A stretch of DNA of 64,000 bases from Cyprinodon diabolis. Lineage: Eukaryota; Chordata; Actinopteri; Cyprinodontiformes; Cyprinodontidae. This document shows, one piece after another, positions 12,901 through 45,055 of the stretch. The notes beneath the pieces are model-generated. The model was given only the letters and a program-made list of their open reading frames with translations, searched no databases and had not been told where the DNA came from. Where the stretch lies: positions 5,247,456 through 5,311,455 of the forward strand of contig CM060062.1 of the NCBI GenBank assembly GCA_030533445.1, read 5' to 3'. Position numbers and translations under genes: made by a program. The number at the start of each line of letters is the position of its first letter. Within the stretch, counting starts at the first letter, position 1.

Positions 12901-15440
12901 TAGAATAACTCTTTTAAGTGGGTCGCTCTGTCAGCTAAAGGAATCTTTTGGAGTCTCTATACGCCAGTTAATGATTAATTGATCACTAAATTAGTTAGTG
13001 GTTATTTCAACAATTGATTCATCTAATTCATTGTTTCAGCCATATTCCCAGTTCTTCCTTAGCCCATGTCTCAAATAATTCAAACCTTAAATGAGCTAAA
13101 GGAGCAAAGATGGAAGAAACAAAATGATGTGAGGTCATATAAAGTACATTTTAAAGAATGCTTTTGGAGGCCGAAACCTTCAGCTGTTTAAAGAAAAACG
13201 ATTAGTTTAATTCATGGATTTCTTTGTAGAACATTGAAAATATTCTCAACCTGTTTCTGTTCCTGAGACGCTAGGAGACAAAGGAGGCAAACCTGCTTTG
13301 CATAAACTGTCCATAAGTACTTCAGTTCTCCAAGCATTTCTCTGAGCCATTACTGATTCTTTTCATTTTCATGCTGTCTAACATTTAAGGTTTAAAATTC
13401 ATTTAGTCACCAATTTAATTTCTTCATTTCAACATTTGGGACGAGCCTGAAGATTAGCTAATAAAACAGAGGAAGATCATCATCGGGAAGATATGAATAA
13501 TTATCTGAATTTTTTTATACGGTTAATCAATCTAACTAATCCAACCATAACCAAATCAATCAGAAACACAGTGCAACCCATTGACAAGGAAAGTTAAAAA
13601 GTGGGAAAACAACAACACACTGGAGCGTGTTGGAGGCTAACCCAGAAGAGCAAAGTAGCATCACCCATCTGTGGATGATCTTTGTCTTTGCAGCTGCTCC
13701 TTGCGACACCCCCAACCCCCCACCCCGACTCAACAAAGCAGACTTATCAGTAAGTAGCAGAGCAGTGCAGCTGAGATGCAACATTGAGCCGGCCTGAGGC
13801 ACAGCCTGCTGGGGACGGGGCTCACTACGCAGCATGCATGCATATGAAAGGATATTACTGTCACAATCAATTAGAAGAATCCCCCTGACTGTGACACACG
13901 CGCCGCCTGCAGACCCAAAACAAAGACACACATGTACACATAGCATGTGGTCAACTCCTTTCACTCTCAGACATGATGCAAAACCCAATCAATCCTTTAT
14001 TGATTCCGTCTGGTTTTACAGGTTGTTGCAGCTCATTAGTGTGCTGCAGCGACAGGTCAGGACAACCTCTCAATCCAAACATCAACCTAAAGCTTTAACA
14101 GAGTCCAACGGTTCCTTACATATCATACCATCAATGAATGAGTTAAGAAAATCGGTTGTGAATCTTTTGTTTGCATAAAAAAAAAAAAAAAAAACAGCAG
14201 CGAAGACATTTCCAGAATAACGAGCTTCAGGAGAAAAATGAGGGAACATCAGGTAGGGAGAAAAAAAAGCACATTCCTGTGAGGGGCAGGGTTCTGTCCA
14301 CACCAGAAACAACAGTTTTTATGTCTCTTAAACAGACACCAGCATTAAAACCTGAAGGCTGCCTAACTAAACTAACTGAATCTAGTTAAACAGGTGAGTG
14401 TCCTTCAGTCTCAAATAGAAGAAATATATTTTTAAAGCCCCTATTCAACACGTCATCTCAAGTCACCGTACAGAGACAATGGAGTCAGAACGGTTAAACT
14501 TTTCTACCGAAAAAGCCCCCCGGCTCATTGCATCGATTCATTGACCTGCAAACATGCAAAGATTTTAGCTTGCATTTTGCAGCAGTCCCTAAAACCAAGC
14601 ATGCATGCGGCGACAGTGGAGAGGAACTGCCTCCGATTCTACTTTTAACTTACATCAGTATAACACCTCTATTTATCCAACTAATCAATGAAAAGCACAC
14701 AGAGTTTATTTGTGAAGCTTATATCCTACCTTGTTGTTTGGGCACCTCTTTTCTTCCAATCAAATCCCAGTTGGTTGCTCCAAAGATGAGCAGCTGACCT
14801 TTGGTCTTTGGCAACTCCAATTTCTGCAGAAGGTGAGCAAAAAGTTTAGAAGGTAATACTAGCTCAACAGACCACAACTTCTGTTGTCCCATAAGAAGAA
14901 TATTGTAAAAAGTGAGAAGTTGTTTTTCTCTTAATTTATTTGCGGTAGTTCTTCGTGAGCAAAGCTTTATCTAGATTTCCTGCCCAGAATTAGACAATTT
15001 TCTACTAACAGGATCCTAATGACTAATATAACTCCAGATAGTCATCATCAAGTTAAGGATTTCCACTTTCTGGGATTTTAAAATGAATTTGATGTTCTCT
15101 GAGGTTAGAGACGTCTGTCCTATCAACCTTGGCATACTGATCATACGTAGTGAAGGCCACATACCAGAGACAAAGACAAAACAAAGATAAAATTAAAAAA
15201 GAGAATCAGTGTGTGTTTAAGACACATTACTAAACTCACTATTTTCTCTTTGACATCATCGGCGACGGTGACGGGCTGCAGCCCAGACTTGGCAGCAGGT
15301 TTTCCAGGTTTCTTGTTGTTCTCCTGCTCGAAGTCAAACTCATCATCGCTGCTGAAGTCTCTGTCTTTCCTTTTGCCGGTTGCCCTCTTCCTCTTCATCC
15401 CACCATTCCCAGACACATCTGTGACCTTCTTGCGAGGCAT
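3807..15440 (-). CDS. rcc2: RCC2 / TD-60, regulator of chromosome condensation 2 (12 coding exons, complete)
   Basis: RCC2 is an RCC1-family seven-bladed beta-propeller that binds small GTPases (Rac1, RalA) and acts at centromeres and the spindle midzone in mitosis and in cell migration. Coding exons, 5' to 3': 15440-15240, 14823-14730, 9409-9266, 9104-8973, 8821-8733, 8647-8533, 6136-5970, 5880-5700, 5616-5511, 5426-5354, 5274-5197 and 3911-3807. They total 1485 bases, giving 494 aa against 522 in human. Residues 1-67 form the basic, disordered N-terminus with a lysine/arginine nuclear signal near 16-25. Residues from about 68 are the propeller, with repeated WG, FG and GQLG motifs such as SFGCPEYGQLG and SWGFGGYGRLG. 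The protein ends KKLPEYNPRTI. All splice sites are GT/AG and in frame. The start ATG at 15440 lies 19 bases after a CTATAG acceptor, implying an upstream non-coding exon. Most introns are short; two hold repeats. Confidence 0.96.
3912..5196. other. rcc2 last intron with a degenerate DNA-element fragment
   Basis: No exon was found. Positions of about 4094-4370 carry the right-hand part of a TIR element also present at 21330-21630. They share the phrases CTCTATATAGCGATTGAGGG / CTCTATATAGTGATTGAGTG and GGACACAG. The rest is AT-rich intron sequence. Confidence 0.55.
5197..5274 (-). CDS. rcc2: rcc2 coding exon 11 (residues 435-460)
   Basis: The exon encodes GYGDNKPKSSTTAQEVKTLD in phase 0. Donor GTACAT is weaker than the others in this gene, but the frame and homology are unambiguous. 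Confidence 0.93.
5354..5426 (-). CDS. rcc2: rcc2 coding exon 10 (residues 410-434)
   Basis: The exon encodes SSIIVAADESTISWGPSP. It is a short exon between a TTACAG acceptor and a GTAAAA donor. Confidence 0.94.
5511..5616 (-). CDS. rcc2: rcc2 coding exon 9 (residues 375-410)
   Basis: The exon encodes GLFFWGVTNTARESTMYPKA and LCGWKIRSLACG. The run of six C on the plus strand contains the acceptor; the frame fixes it at 5616. Confidence 0.94.
5700..5880 (-). CDS. rcc2: rcc2 coding exon 8 (residues 315-375)
   Basis: The exon encodes LVLDSQKRVFSWGFGGYGRL and the PRLVKLFDFPGRGAAQIFAG segment. Acceptor CGCAG, donor GTGAGA. Confidence 0.95.
5970..6136 (-). CDS. rcc2: rcc2 coding exon 7 (residues 259-314)
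   Basis: The exon encodes DGKFIARAQRIEFDCELIPR and VVVRDVACGANHT. This loop-rich insertion between blades is specific to RCC2. Donor GTGAGA. Confidence 0.95.
6137..8532. other. rcc2 intron 6 with an interrupted hAT-like repeat
   Basis: No exon was found. Much of 6430-7262 is a repeat, listed separately. Positions 7300-8500 are AT-rich with no recognised content. Confidence 0.5.
6430..7262. repeat. hAT-like AATCGATTA repeat, copy A, carrying a ~0.5-kb internal insertion
   Basis: It shares CAAAGGTTCCTTAAAGAA, CTTAAATGCAGAATGTTTAT and ACGATTAATCGATTACTAAA with the copy at 12690-13045. The segment of about 6627-7140 has no counterpart there and looks like a later insertion or unrelated filler. 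There is no coding frame. Confidence 0.55.
8533..8647 (-). CDS. rcc2: rcc2 coding exon 6 (residues 221-259)
   Basis: The exon encodes ISYNGQPLVKVACGAEFSM and YSFGCPEYGQLG, nearly identical to human RCC2. Acceptor CCAG, donor GTAAAA. Confidence 0.95.
8733..8821 (-). CDS. rcc2: rcc2 coding exon 5 (residues 191-220)
   Basis: The exon encodes VYSFGENKLGQLG and the SQTDAVLSPAP loop. The donor is GTGGGT directly after the Pro codon. Confidence 0.93.
8973..9104 (-). CDS. rcc2: rcc2 coding exon 4 (residues 147-191)
   Basis: The exon encodes an RCC1 repeat with GQLGHGDTKR and VIVSAACGRNHTMALT. The frame continues exactly from the split Gly codon. Donor GTAGGC. Confidence 0.95.
9266..9409 (-). CDS. 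rcc2: rcc2 coding exon 3 (residues 99-147)
   Basis: The exon encodes RNLGQNLWGPHRYGCL and the HSLIMTTEGKLMSWG blade, in frame with its neighbours. It has a TTTTAG acceptor and a GTAAGC donor. Confidence 0.95.
12690..13045. repeat. hAT-like AATCGATTA repeat, copy B
   Basis: Ends are marked by GGAATCGATTAATATGTCG on the left and AACAATTGATTCATCTAATT on the right. The interior matches the flanks of copy A. It is the shortest uninterrupted copy in the window. Confidence 0.55.
14440..14640 (-). repeat. Degraded L2-type LINE tail
   Basis: It carries CACGTCATCTCAAGTCACC and GCATGCGGCGACAGTGGAGA, which match the L2-type 3' tail in reverse orientation. It is strongly diverged from the other copies, so it is probably the oldest one here. 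Confidence 0.6.
14730..14823 (-). CDS. rcc2: rcc2 coding exon 2 (residues 68-98)
   Basis: The exon encodes KGQLLIFGATNWDLIGRKEV, the first propeller strand conserved with human RCC2. It lies between a TGCAG acceptor and a GTAGGA donor, and the codon for Ala99 is split over the next intron. Confidence 0.95.
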
Positions 15441-15459
15441 CTTTGCAGTAGGAATGTAG
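15240..15459 (-). CDS. rcc2: rcc2 exon with start codon (residues 1-67 plus 19 nt 5' UTR)
   Basis: The acceptor TATAG lies just above 15459 and the ATG at 15440-15438 opens MPRKKVTDVSGNGG. The exon encodes the Lys/Arg-rich NLS and an acidic SSDDEFDFEQE patch. Donor GTGAGT follows 15240. Coding part 15440-15240. Confidence 0.93.
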
Positions 15460-16007
15460 CTATAGTCAGAAAAGGATCAAGTAGAGGTCAGAGTAAGAAG
15501 AAAGCTTGGACAGTTCAGAGATATCCTGGTAAAAATCCAACCAGCATGGGCAGCAGAAGAAGAAGGGAGAGAAACAGAAACACCGAAGACCCGAAGAATT
15601 GAAAGTTTTAAAGACGTCTGACACTAAAACACCATAAAGGTTCAAAAAGCTGTACTTTGAAGTGAGTCATGCTACATTGATTATCATTATAAATCTTAAA
15701 ATAATTAAATTGTTCATGTGTAAAAACTACAAAAGAAATCTTTACCACTCAGTAGAAAAGACATTAAAAAAACTATTAGAATTAAAACTGGTTTGATGAA
15801 AATAACTCCAAATTAACTCCGTACCAGTTGGTAGAAGGAAAACCTGCGGCATAAATATAATTCACAGCTCCTTTTTGGGCTACTAGTGACATATACATTT
15901 CAACGCATTTATCTCCACCTTCTGCACGTTGAAAAAAAAAAGCAATATGTTTTTTTTCAGTTCAGTCTCTGATTCATTCAATATTCAACAAAACATGTCA
16001 GAAATGT

Positions 16008-16410
16008 ATGGAAGCCTGTTTCCACCACTCTGAAAAATATATTATCTCAAAATAATGAGATAATATCTAGTTATAATGAGATAGTATCCCATTATTTCCC
16101 CATTCAATTCAGTTTATTTATATAGCGCCATTTCACAACACGTCATCTCAAGGCACAATTAAACCAGATCATCCAGTCAAATTGATTCGAAGTTTTCTAA
16201 GGAAAACCAGCTGATTGCAGCAACTCATTGACTATTCAGCAATCCCTCACACTAAGCATGCTTGCAGCAAAAGTGGAGAGGAAAAACTCCCTTTTAACAG
16301 GAAGATTTTACTATTTTGAGATAGTATCTCATATCATGATAATGAGACACTATCTCATTATAATGAGATGATTTTATCTTATAACAGATTGGTGGAACCC
16401 GGCTTCCATA
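16008..16410. mobile_element. MITE with 28-bp TIRs and ATGAGATA core, split by an L2 tail
   Basis: The ends TATGGAAGCCTGTTTCCACC (left) and the complement of GGTGGAACCCGGCTTCCATA (right) pair as inverted repeats. The inside is a run of AATGAGATA/TATCTCATT units that also folds back. A reverse L2-type tail at 16099-16312 interrupts it. TA at both edges suggests a Tc1/mariner-type origin, inferred. Confidence 0.7.
16099..16312 (-). repeat. L2-type LINE tail inserted in a MITE
   Basis: It runs from TTCAATTCAGTTTATTTATA to AACTCCCTTTTAACAGGAAG, the reverse complement of the tails ending the two LINE copies. It is 5'-truncated, as usual for LINE insertions. Confidence 0.8.
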
Positions 16411-16799
16411 GGTAGATGCAATAATATCATCCAATAATAAATATTTCACTGTGCTATGTGTTTGGCAGCCATATTGAATTTTGATACCAGCCTTGGTAGG
16501 AAACTTCTGCTTTTCCAAGTCACAGGGCTAACTTTAAGGGCCAGCCAACTTTGATCCAAACTTTACTAAAACAAACTCAAATTACTGAGTTCATAACAGA
16601 GGTTTTTTTGGGTTTATACTGAGAGTAATTTGTGCTATCTTTAATAACGTTAAACACCAGCCTGCATTATGATATCTAATTTGTTATTTAACAGAATCCT
16701 GTAATTAATAATTCACCGAGTGAAGGAGCTCCTGACTTGGCACTATCGGGGCTCCGTAAAGATAATTTTCTCCAAACTTTATTAAGCTGACTCTGTTTC

Positions 16800-17520
16800 A
16801 TGATGGCATTAACTAATATCCTTCCAAGTAGCGGTGGAGCTTGTCTGGAGGAAAGAGGAACCAGAACCAGAAGCTGCCGGCAGCGGACCGAACCCTGAGC
16901 TGGTATCCGTTAGCTTCACCAAGCTAACCGTCCGTCCGCCGCTCTTTGTTCGGTTGTTTAGCGAACTAGCTGCCGTAAACCCCGCCGTACGGCAGGTCAA
17001 CTTACACCATTTCCCGCTGTACACACAACCACAGTGAAGTTTGAATGTCTTAAATAGCGAGGGAGGGATTTTAAACCTGCATACATTTGATGTAAAACCG
17101 AGTAAAATGTGATTGAATGATGGGGTTCATTATGCTAACGTTACCTCGCTACTGTATGCTAACAAACAGTCAAAGACTGACGCTTCATACGAAAGATGCT
17201 ACATCAACAAACTTTACAACATTTCCGAAATTACACGTGTGTTCACACCAGAACACCAACAGCGTCGGTGGAGTCCATAAGCTCTCCTTTAGTGATTCGC
17301 TAAAACTAAAAAAGAAATTATTTGTATACCAGTGATTTCCTGATTCAGCAGCTCTCTGTCCGTCTCCGGTTTGATTGATTTGAACAAAAGAAGCTGCAGT
17401 CTGCTTTCACACCACGTGGTTTGCATGTAGCATTCATACAGGAAACCGAGCATTCACCCGCACACAGCCACTTATGGAGGGGCTTTAAGAGGCAGCAGAG
17501 ACACACAGAGCAAAACTTCC
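16800..17520 (-). promoter_or_regulatory. rcc2: Putative rcc2 promoter / non-coding first exon region
   Basis: The rcc2 start codon lies behind a splice acceptor, so a non-coding exon must lie upstream. This is the first GC- and CpG-richer stretch above it (16840-17000). A good minus-strand donor (GTGTAAGTT, plus-strand 16999-17007) would end such an exon near 17006. The exact transcription start cannot be fixed from sequence. Confidence 0.4.
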
Positions 17521-17707
17521 ACTAAACTGACACCTAACAGGAAGTTCTGCTTTCACTCAGGAAAAGTTTGTTGCATTTTATCTAAGTATGAAAACTGTTT
17601 TATCTTCATATCAACACATATCCTCAGATGCCATAAAGTAATGTCACTAATAAATGAAACCCTATAGGAGTATCATAGTTTACTGCAGATTGAGATGACG
17701 TGTTGAG

Positions 17708-18842
17708 GTGACTATCAGGAAGTCCACAAACTGTAGTTAAAAGCCTTCAGCTGATCCAAAATGCTGCAGCCAGAGTTCTGATGAAAATTAAAAAGAGAGA
17801 TCATATCTCTCCTATCCTGGCTTCTCTTCGTTGGCTTCCTGTTAAATCCAGAAAAGAATTTAAAATCCTCCTTCTCACATATAAAGCCTTAAATGACCAA
17901 GCTCCATCTGATATCAGAGATCTGATTGTTCCTTATGTTCCTAACAGAGCACTTTGCTCTCAATCTGCAGGTTTACTAGTGGTTCCTAGCATTTCTAAAA
18001 ATAGAATGGGAGGCAGATTTTTTAGTTATCAGGCTCCTCTCCTGTGAAACCAACTACCAGTTTTAGTCCGTGAGGCAGACATCCTGTCTACTTTTAAGAC
18101 TAGGCTTAAAACTTTCCTTTTTGATAAAGCTTATAGTTAGAGTGGCCCAGGTTATCATGAGCTATCTCTATAGTTATGCTGCTATTGGCTTAGACTGCTG
18201 GAGGACATAGGGACCCCTATTTCATCATTCTGCTTGATTCTATCTCTATTCTCCCACTCTGCAGAATCTGTTAGTTCAACCTCTAACGTTCGGCTCTCTC
18301 TGCTTTTTCTCATAGTAGCTTCATCTGGTCTGTTCCTGTTTGGCTGTGACTCCATCCTGGAGAGAAATATCAGCTGTGCTGCTGCCATCAACACCTTTCT
18401 TTATAGATGTTGGAGATCGACCTGTTTTCCAGTGTGGTCCTGTTTCTCTGACTGCGACTGACTGGATGTGCTCTCTTCATCCTCTGACATGGGAGCTGGC
18501 TCGGAGCTTGTCTGCCTGGCTGCGTGTTTCATGGACGGGGCCGCCTGTGGAGCTGCTTTTTCTATGTCTGCTTCTGTCTCCTTGAACCCCAGTCGGCCTC
18601 AGCAGATGGCTGCTCACACTGAGCCTGGTTCTGCTGGAGGTTTCTTCCTGTTAAAAGGGAGTTTTTCCTCTCCACTTTCGCTACAAACATGCTTAGTGTG
18701 AGGGATCACCTTTGAGTCAATGAGTTGATGCAATATACTGGTTTTTCTTAGAAAACTTTGACTGGATGATCTGGTGAATTGTAAAGTGCCGCGAGATAAC
18801 ATATGTTGTGAATTGGCGCTATAGAAATAAACTGAATTGAAT
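17708..18842 (+). mobile_element. L2-type LINE, 5'-truncated copy 1 (reverse transcriptase C-terminus plus 3' UTR)
   Basis: Translation gives SLQLIQNAAARVL, LRWLPVKSRKEFKILLLTYK and the IRDLIVPYVPNRALCSQSAG block. These are the C-terminal part of an L2/CR1-group reverse transcriptase. The frame then breaks: TGA replaces the Trp of the conserved LLWNQLP motif near 18046. A roughly 650-bp 3' UTR follows and ends in the AAATAAACTGAATTGAATT tail. It is dead by truncation and a stop. The copy at 32434-33955 is closely similar. The clade is judged from motif order and is moderately certain. Confidence 0.8.
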
Positions 18843-18869
18843 TCATACAGTTCATACAGTTACCATTGA

Positions 18870-18990
18870 CTCGAATGCAATCCCTCACACTAAGCATGCT
18901 TGTAGCGACAGTGGAGAGGAAAAACTCCCTTTTAACAGGAAGAAACCTCCAGCAGAACTTTCAAGGTTCAAGGAGACAGAAGCAGAGATG
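18870..18990 (-). repeat. Inverted L2-type tail next to copy 1
   Basis: GCAATCCCTCACACTAAGCA and AACTCCCTTTTAACAGGAAG are the reverse of the tail region in the adjacent LINE, so the two form a tail-to-tail pair. Confidence 0.75.
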
Positions 18991-19312
18991 CAAAAGGCAA
19001 CAGATTAATTACTGTTTACTTTTTATCACTGCTGCACTTTATGAAATGGGAATGTTCATTTCACTGCCAAGCTGCTGCTCATTTACTGTCTGAAAGCTGT
19101 ACAAAACGAAATTTCGTTTTGTATACACTCTGTGTATAAAAAATAACAATAAAAGTTGTCCAAGTCTAAAAGTCTAAGTCAGTGAGTAAATGACCGCAAT
19201 AGCAGATAGAGACATCTATAAATGCAACATCTATGTGCAACATAGACAATTGAAACATCTACAAACGCAAACATCTACATATGCAACATGAGTAACAGGC
19301 ATCAATCAACGG

Positions 19313-19663
19313 TGTTCTGTCAGATCATCATACCGTCAGACCAGCTTACCCATAGTCAATACACATACTCAAGATGTCAGATTTGTCTTCATCCCTTTAG
19401 TTTTGTACGAAAAAAAGACATTAAACTACCTCGACTGGCGTGTATCCATTTAATCATGTACAAAAGAAAAAAAAAAAATTAAGGTCAGATCGCCATACAC
19501 GTCAAAAACACCAAAAAGTAAATAAATAGTTTTTTTGTACATGACTAAAGGGATGCATGCCCGTTGAGGTCGTTTAAAGTGTATTTAGGGATGAACTGAA
19601 GGGATAAACTGGTATTGACTATGGGTATGCTGCTCTGACGGGGTATGCTCATTTGACAGGACA
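19313..19663. mobile_element. Long-TIR fold-back MITE, copy 1
   Basis: The arms pair over more than 50 bp. The left arm starts TGTTCTGTCAGATCATCATA and contains CCCATAGTCAATAC. The right arm contains GTATTGACTATGGGTATGC and ends ATTTGACAGGACA. Inside are a second inverted pair, CCTTTAGTTTTGTACGAAAA versus GTACATGACTAAAGGGATGC, and AT-rich filler. There is no open frame. It matches 59652-59992. Confidence 0.75.
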
Positions 19664-20039
19664 ACCGCACTTGGTAATAACATGAACCGACAACATCTAC
19701 ACATATTACATCTGCTTATTTTTTAAACAAATGGAACCTCAAAACACCCTTTTGCATCAATACCTTCACAATAATTACTACAGCAGGGATGCCCTGTGCC
19801 ACTGCTCCTGTTCATAAGAATTGTATAAGGCGCAGCTTAGATTTGGTGGGTCTGGTTTGGGGTTTGGTGTATTTGGTTCCTGCTTTTTGGAAAAGGTTTT
19901 GCTGATTATGATGATGCTGCTGCTGGCTTCCCTCCTGCCAAGACCTTCAGAATGCAATGGGTTGGTTCTCAGTGGAATGTGAAGCGGCTGGGGTGAAGAT
20001 CAGCTCCTCCAGATCCTTGGTTTTCAAATGGAATAAGGA

Positions 20040-20115
20040 ATCAGTTTATTAACATAGCACCAATTCACAACACGTCATCTCAAGGCACTTTACAAAGTCA
20101 ATACAATAAGATCTT
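20040..20115 (-). repeat. Short L2-type LINE tail
   Basis: AATCAGTTTATTAACATAGC and CACGTCATCTCAAGGCACTT match the terminal part of the L2-type tail in reverse orientation. Confidence 0.7.
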
Positions 20116-20348
20116 AAACTGGTTTCATGAGGACACTGCTTAAATTTCAGTTTACTGCCAGGAAATCCACCCATTTAAACATACTCTACCACTTCTGCCA
20201 ACGAAAGTGGTCAAATATGTAAGACTACTGCTTTGACAATAAGCAGTCTACCTTCTGTGAACATGTTGGTGTGAATGTTTTTTTTCCAGTTTTTAACACA
20301 GCAGTAGAACTGAACACATTTTGACTTATATATTCTAACACTTCACAC

Positions 20349-20354
20349 TTTATT
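20349..20354 (-). promoter_or_regulatory. Candidate polyadenylation signal of the guanylate cyclase gene
   Basis: Plus-strand TTTATT (AATAAA on the minus strand) lies about 390 bases after the cyclase stop codon. Other AT-rich candidates exist, so this is tentative. Confidence 0.35.
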
Positions 20355-20744
20355 ACACTTTAACTGGTAAACGGTTAGACATAAACCAGGTCAAAGACTT
20401 AGGACTCTCAAACCTCAATAATCAGTTCGCTGTAAGGACCCTAAATGAGTTGAAACAGTCTTTAATTCACAATTTTTGCCATTTTTAATTTTGGTCGGGG
20501 CAGGAGCAAAATAAAAACAATCAAGAAGCCTGCAAATGGCCCCAGGGCTCCACCCTCAGAAGGAATTCTACAGCCATAAACACCCAATCCTAAACATTGC
20601 AACTTAAAACATAAATTATCATGAAAAGCAAACAAAACATCACTCAGGTCACAAATATATGATCCTAAAATCTTAACGTTAATTTACAAACTAATCTGTG
20701 ATTTTTTAAATGATATTTCATTGGGTACATCAGAGATTATATGA

Positions 20745-42637
<21,893 letters not shown>

Positions 42638-42774
42638 TGTCAGTCAGCTGCGCATCTGAGCAGCTGAGCGTCAATAAAACAGGTAGATGGACCAGAGTGA
42701 TGCAGCACTACGATGGAAACGCCTTAGGGCTTCCTGCTTTTAATTATTTACAATTTTAATGCAAAAATAAAGTT

Positions 42775-45050
42775 ATTAGGCCCGAGCAGCGACAGCGCTG
42801 CGAAGGCCTATTGTTCCTGTATCGTTTGTTATGATTATTATTTTTCTCCGCGTAAAAGAAGCGGCTTTTTGGAGGCTTTAACATGCCCAAAAACTCACCA
42901 AACTTGGCAGTAAATTGTCCCCCTAGTGAAATTTACGTATGATAATGGTATTCAAAAGGGGCGTGGCCAAATGCCTCTACAGCGCCCCCCAACGTGAGTT
43001 GGGGAAAACCATAAGTCGCAGAGATTTGAGATTTGGCAGGTACATAGATCTCACCAAATCATGAAAAAAGTTAAATTGTGGGTATGCTCTAAAACCTACA
43101 GGAAGTCGGCCATTTTGGGTCAAAGGCTGATTTTTGGCAATTTTTCAATTTTGTTGACGTCGAACTTTTGAGAACTCCTCCTAGGGACGGTGAGCCATTG
43201 GCTTCAAACTTGGCATGTATGCAGATAAGGCATGTGAGATCTAAACTTATCAAACGTTTTGAGTTTTTGAACATTTTAAAGGGGTGTGGCCAGGCCTCGA
43301 AGTTGGCGTACTCGCCAACATTTTCAAAATGCAATAACTTTTACATATAAAACTGAAATGACACCAAACCTGGTAGTATTAATCCTCTCTGAGTTCCCAA
43401 CAAAACTGTATCTTAAAACTTTTACATGATTGAAGCCACGCCCCCTGAGAACCAGAAGTCACTTTTTTTACTTGGACTGGTCCCCCTCTGTCCTACTTGA
43501 CCTCATCAACCTAAAACTGTGTCAGCTGACAGACAACATGTTGTCCTAACTTCGTTTAAGGCACAGAGAGCCTGAATTAAATGGTGTTGCCGTGAAAATA
43601 CGATTGGCTCTCATTTCCTCATTAATAATCAGATCTGCACCAAAATCACAAGAGATGATCCTAGTCCAACTCCAAACAGGAATCCGGAGCAATATTATGT
43701 GGGCGGGGCTTAATTTTCCTACAGCGCCCCCTAGAAATAACAAACTTCAAACCACCAGCCCCAAGCCGTTTTTAGTCCTAGAATGTTGAAACTTTGAAGA
43801 CATTTGCATCTCATCAGGCCCTAACTAAAAGCCTCTTGGACCCATGGTCTAAACCCCACCGGAAGTCGGCCATTTTGATTTACATTTTACTCTGTTGTGA
43901 AAGCACTGACCTCTTTTCAAAAAATTGTATAAAATCAGCATTTTATCCAAATGAGCTAAAAATTTCAAAATATGTTCTTTATAAAGCCTGCTGTAAGTTG
44001 GCTACAATAGCAAAGCGCTTAATTAAAGTCTGTCACTCTGATTTTTCAAAAGTTTGCGTTCTTGCCCAATAGTTGGCCAAGTGGACAGATAATGCCAGGA
44101 AATAATTCAGCCCCTAGCCATGCTTGTTCCTAGGATAATGAAATTTGGCACACATCTGTATGAGCCCTCCACCTACAAAAAGTTTCATTGGAGCCATGGT
44201 CTAAACCTCTCTTGAAGTCGGCCATTTTGAATAAAACGGCACCCTGATGAAAATAGAAGCACTATGTTAAAATATTTCTAAAAAATCAGTCGTTTTCCCA
44301 AAAGAGCTAGGACTTTTGGAATATATTCCTTTCATCGCTACTTGTTTGATGGTAAACACAGCATAGCTCTTCTTAAAAGTCCGTCACTCTGATTTTTCAA
44401 AAGTTTGTGTTAACAGGAAATTGTTGTTTTTCAAAAAGTTTTATAACAATCATAGCCAAATTTGGAACAGTTAATTATACTTTGATTATAGTAAAGTTTG
44501 CCAAGTGTGGCATGAATCTATGCATTTTTGAGCATCTTATGGGGTATTCAACTGCCTCAGTATATGGCACTTAAGTTTAAAGATTTTTTTTCTTTCAATT
44601 AATTAGTAAATAATCTAAAAAAATTATCAGATATGCAGGATGCATTCTTCGACATGTGTGATTTTTTTCGGGATTTTACTGCAAACTATGGATTTTTAAT
44701 GATTTTTTATAGTTTTGATTAGGGTGTAATACCGCTAACCATGGATGTTGAAGGTGCTGTTTCTCCTTCTTTTAAATATATATACTTTTGGCCCACCAAC
44801 TGAGATGGCCACAGCATCTGTCTGACAGATGAGATTCATCCCAGATATTATCTTTTATCCCTAGTTTAACCCTTTCCTGACCAAAGCTGTGGTTGTCTCC
44901 GGTTGGTCCAGAGGTCAAGTGTGGAGATTTTTCCGCTGGCTTGAAAGGAGCAAGGGGGCGGCGGTCGTTTGGCACCCGCGGTCGCGATAGGCCGAGCGGC
45001 GCTGAGCTGCGAGGGCCGTCAATACCGCTCGCAGTTTTAATTATTATTAT
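42775..45050. repeat. 2.3-kb non-coding repeat with degenerate internal units
   Basis: The left edge reads GGCCCGAGCAGCGACAGCGC then GCGAAGGCCTATTG. The right edge reads GGCCGAGCGGCGCTGAGCTG then GCGAGGGCCGTC. Both are followed by ATTATTATT, so related motifs in the same orientation bound the region. Inside, GAAGTCGGCCATTTTG recurs near 43102, 43862 and 44214, each preceded by related sequence such as CATGGTCTAAACC. This suggests a diverged tandem unit of about 350-380 bp. No protein frame persists. Confidence 0.65.
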
Positions 45051-45055
45051 TATTA

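Larger units (their letters stand above)
9410..14729. other. rcc2 intron 2 (5.3 kb), repeat-bearing
   Basis: No exon was found between residues 98 and 99. It contains the AATCGATTA repeat copy B (12690-13045) and a degraded L2-type tail (14440-14640). A weaker L2-tail echo sits near 10690-10745 (AGTGGAGAGGAAAAACTACCC). Open frames such as the 142-codon one at 13560-13988 show no family similarity. Confidence 0.6.

Noticed and set aside
13560..13988. 142-codon minus-strand open frame in rcc2 intron 2
   Set aside because: No recognisable domain, no matching splice context, and it lies between exons that are contiguous in RCC2.
18234..18701. Overlapping open frames after LINE copy 1
   Set aside because: They fall in the LINE 3' UTR, recur with changes at 33328-33717, and show no conserved protein.
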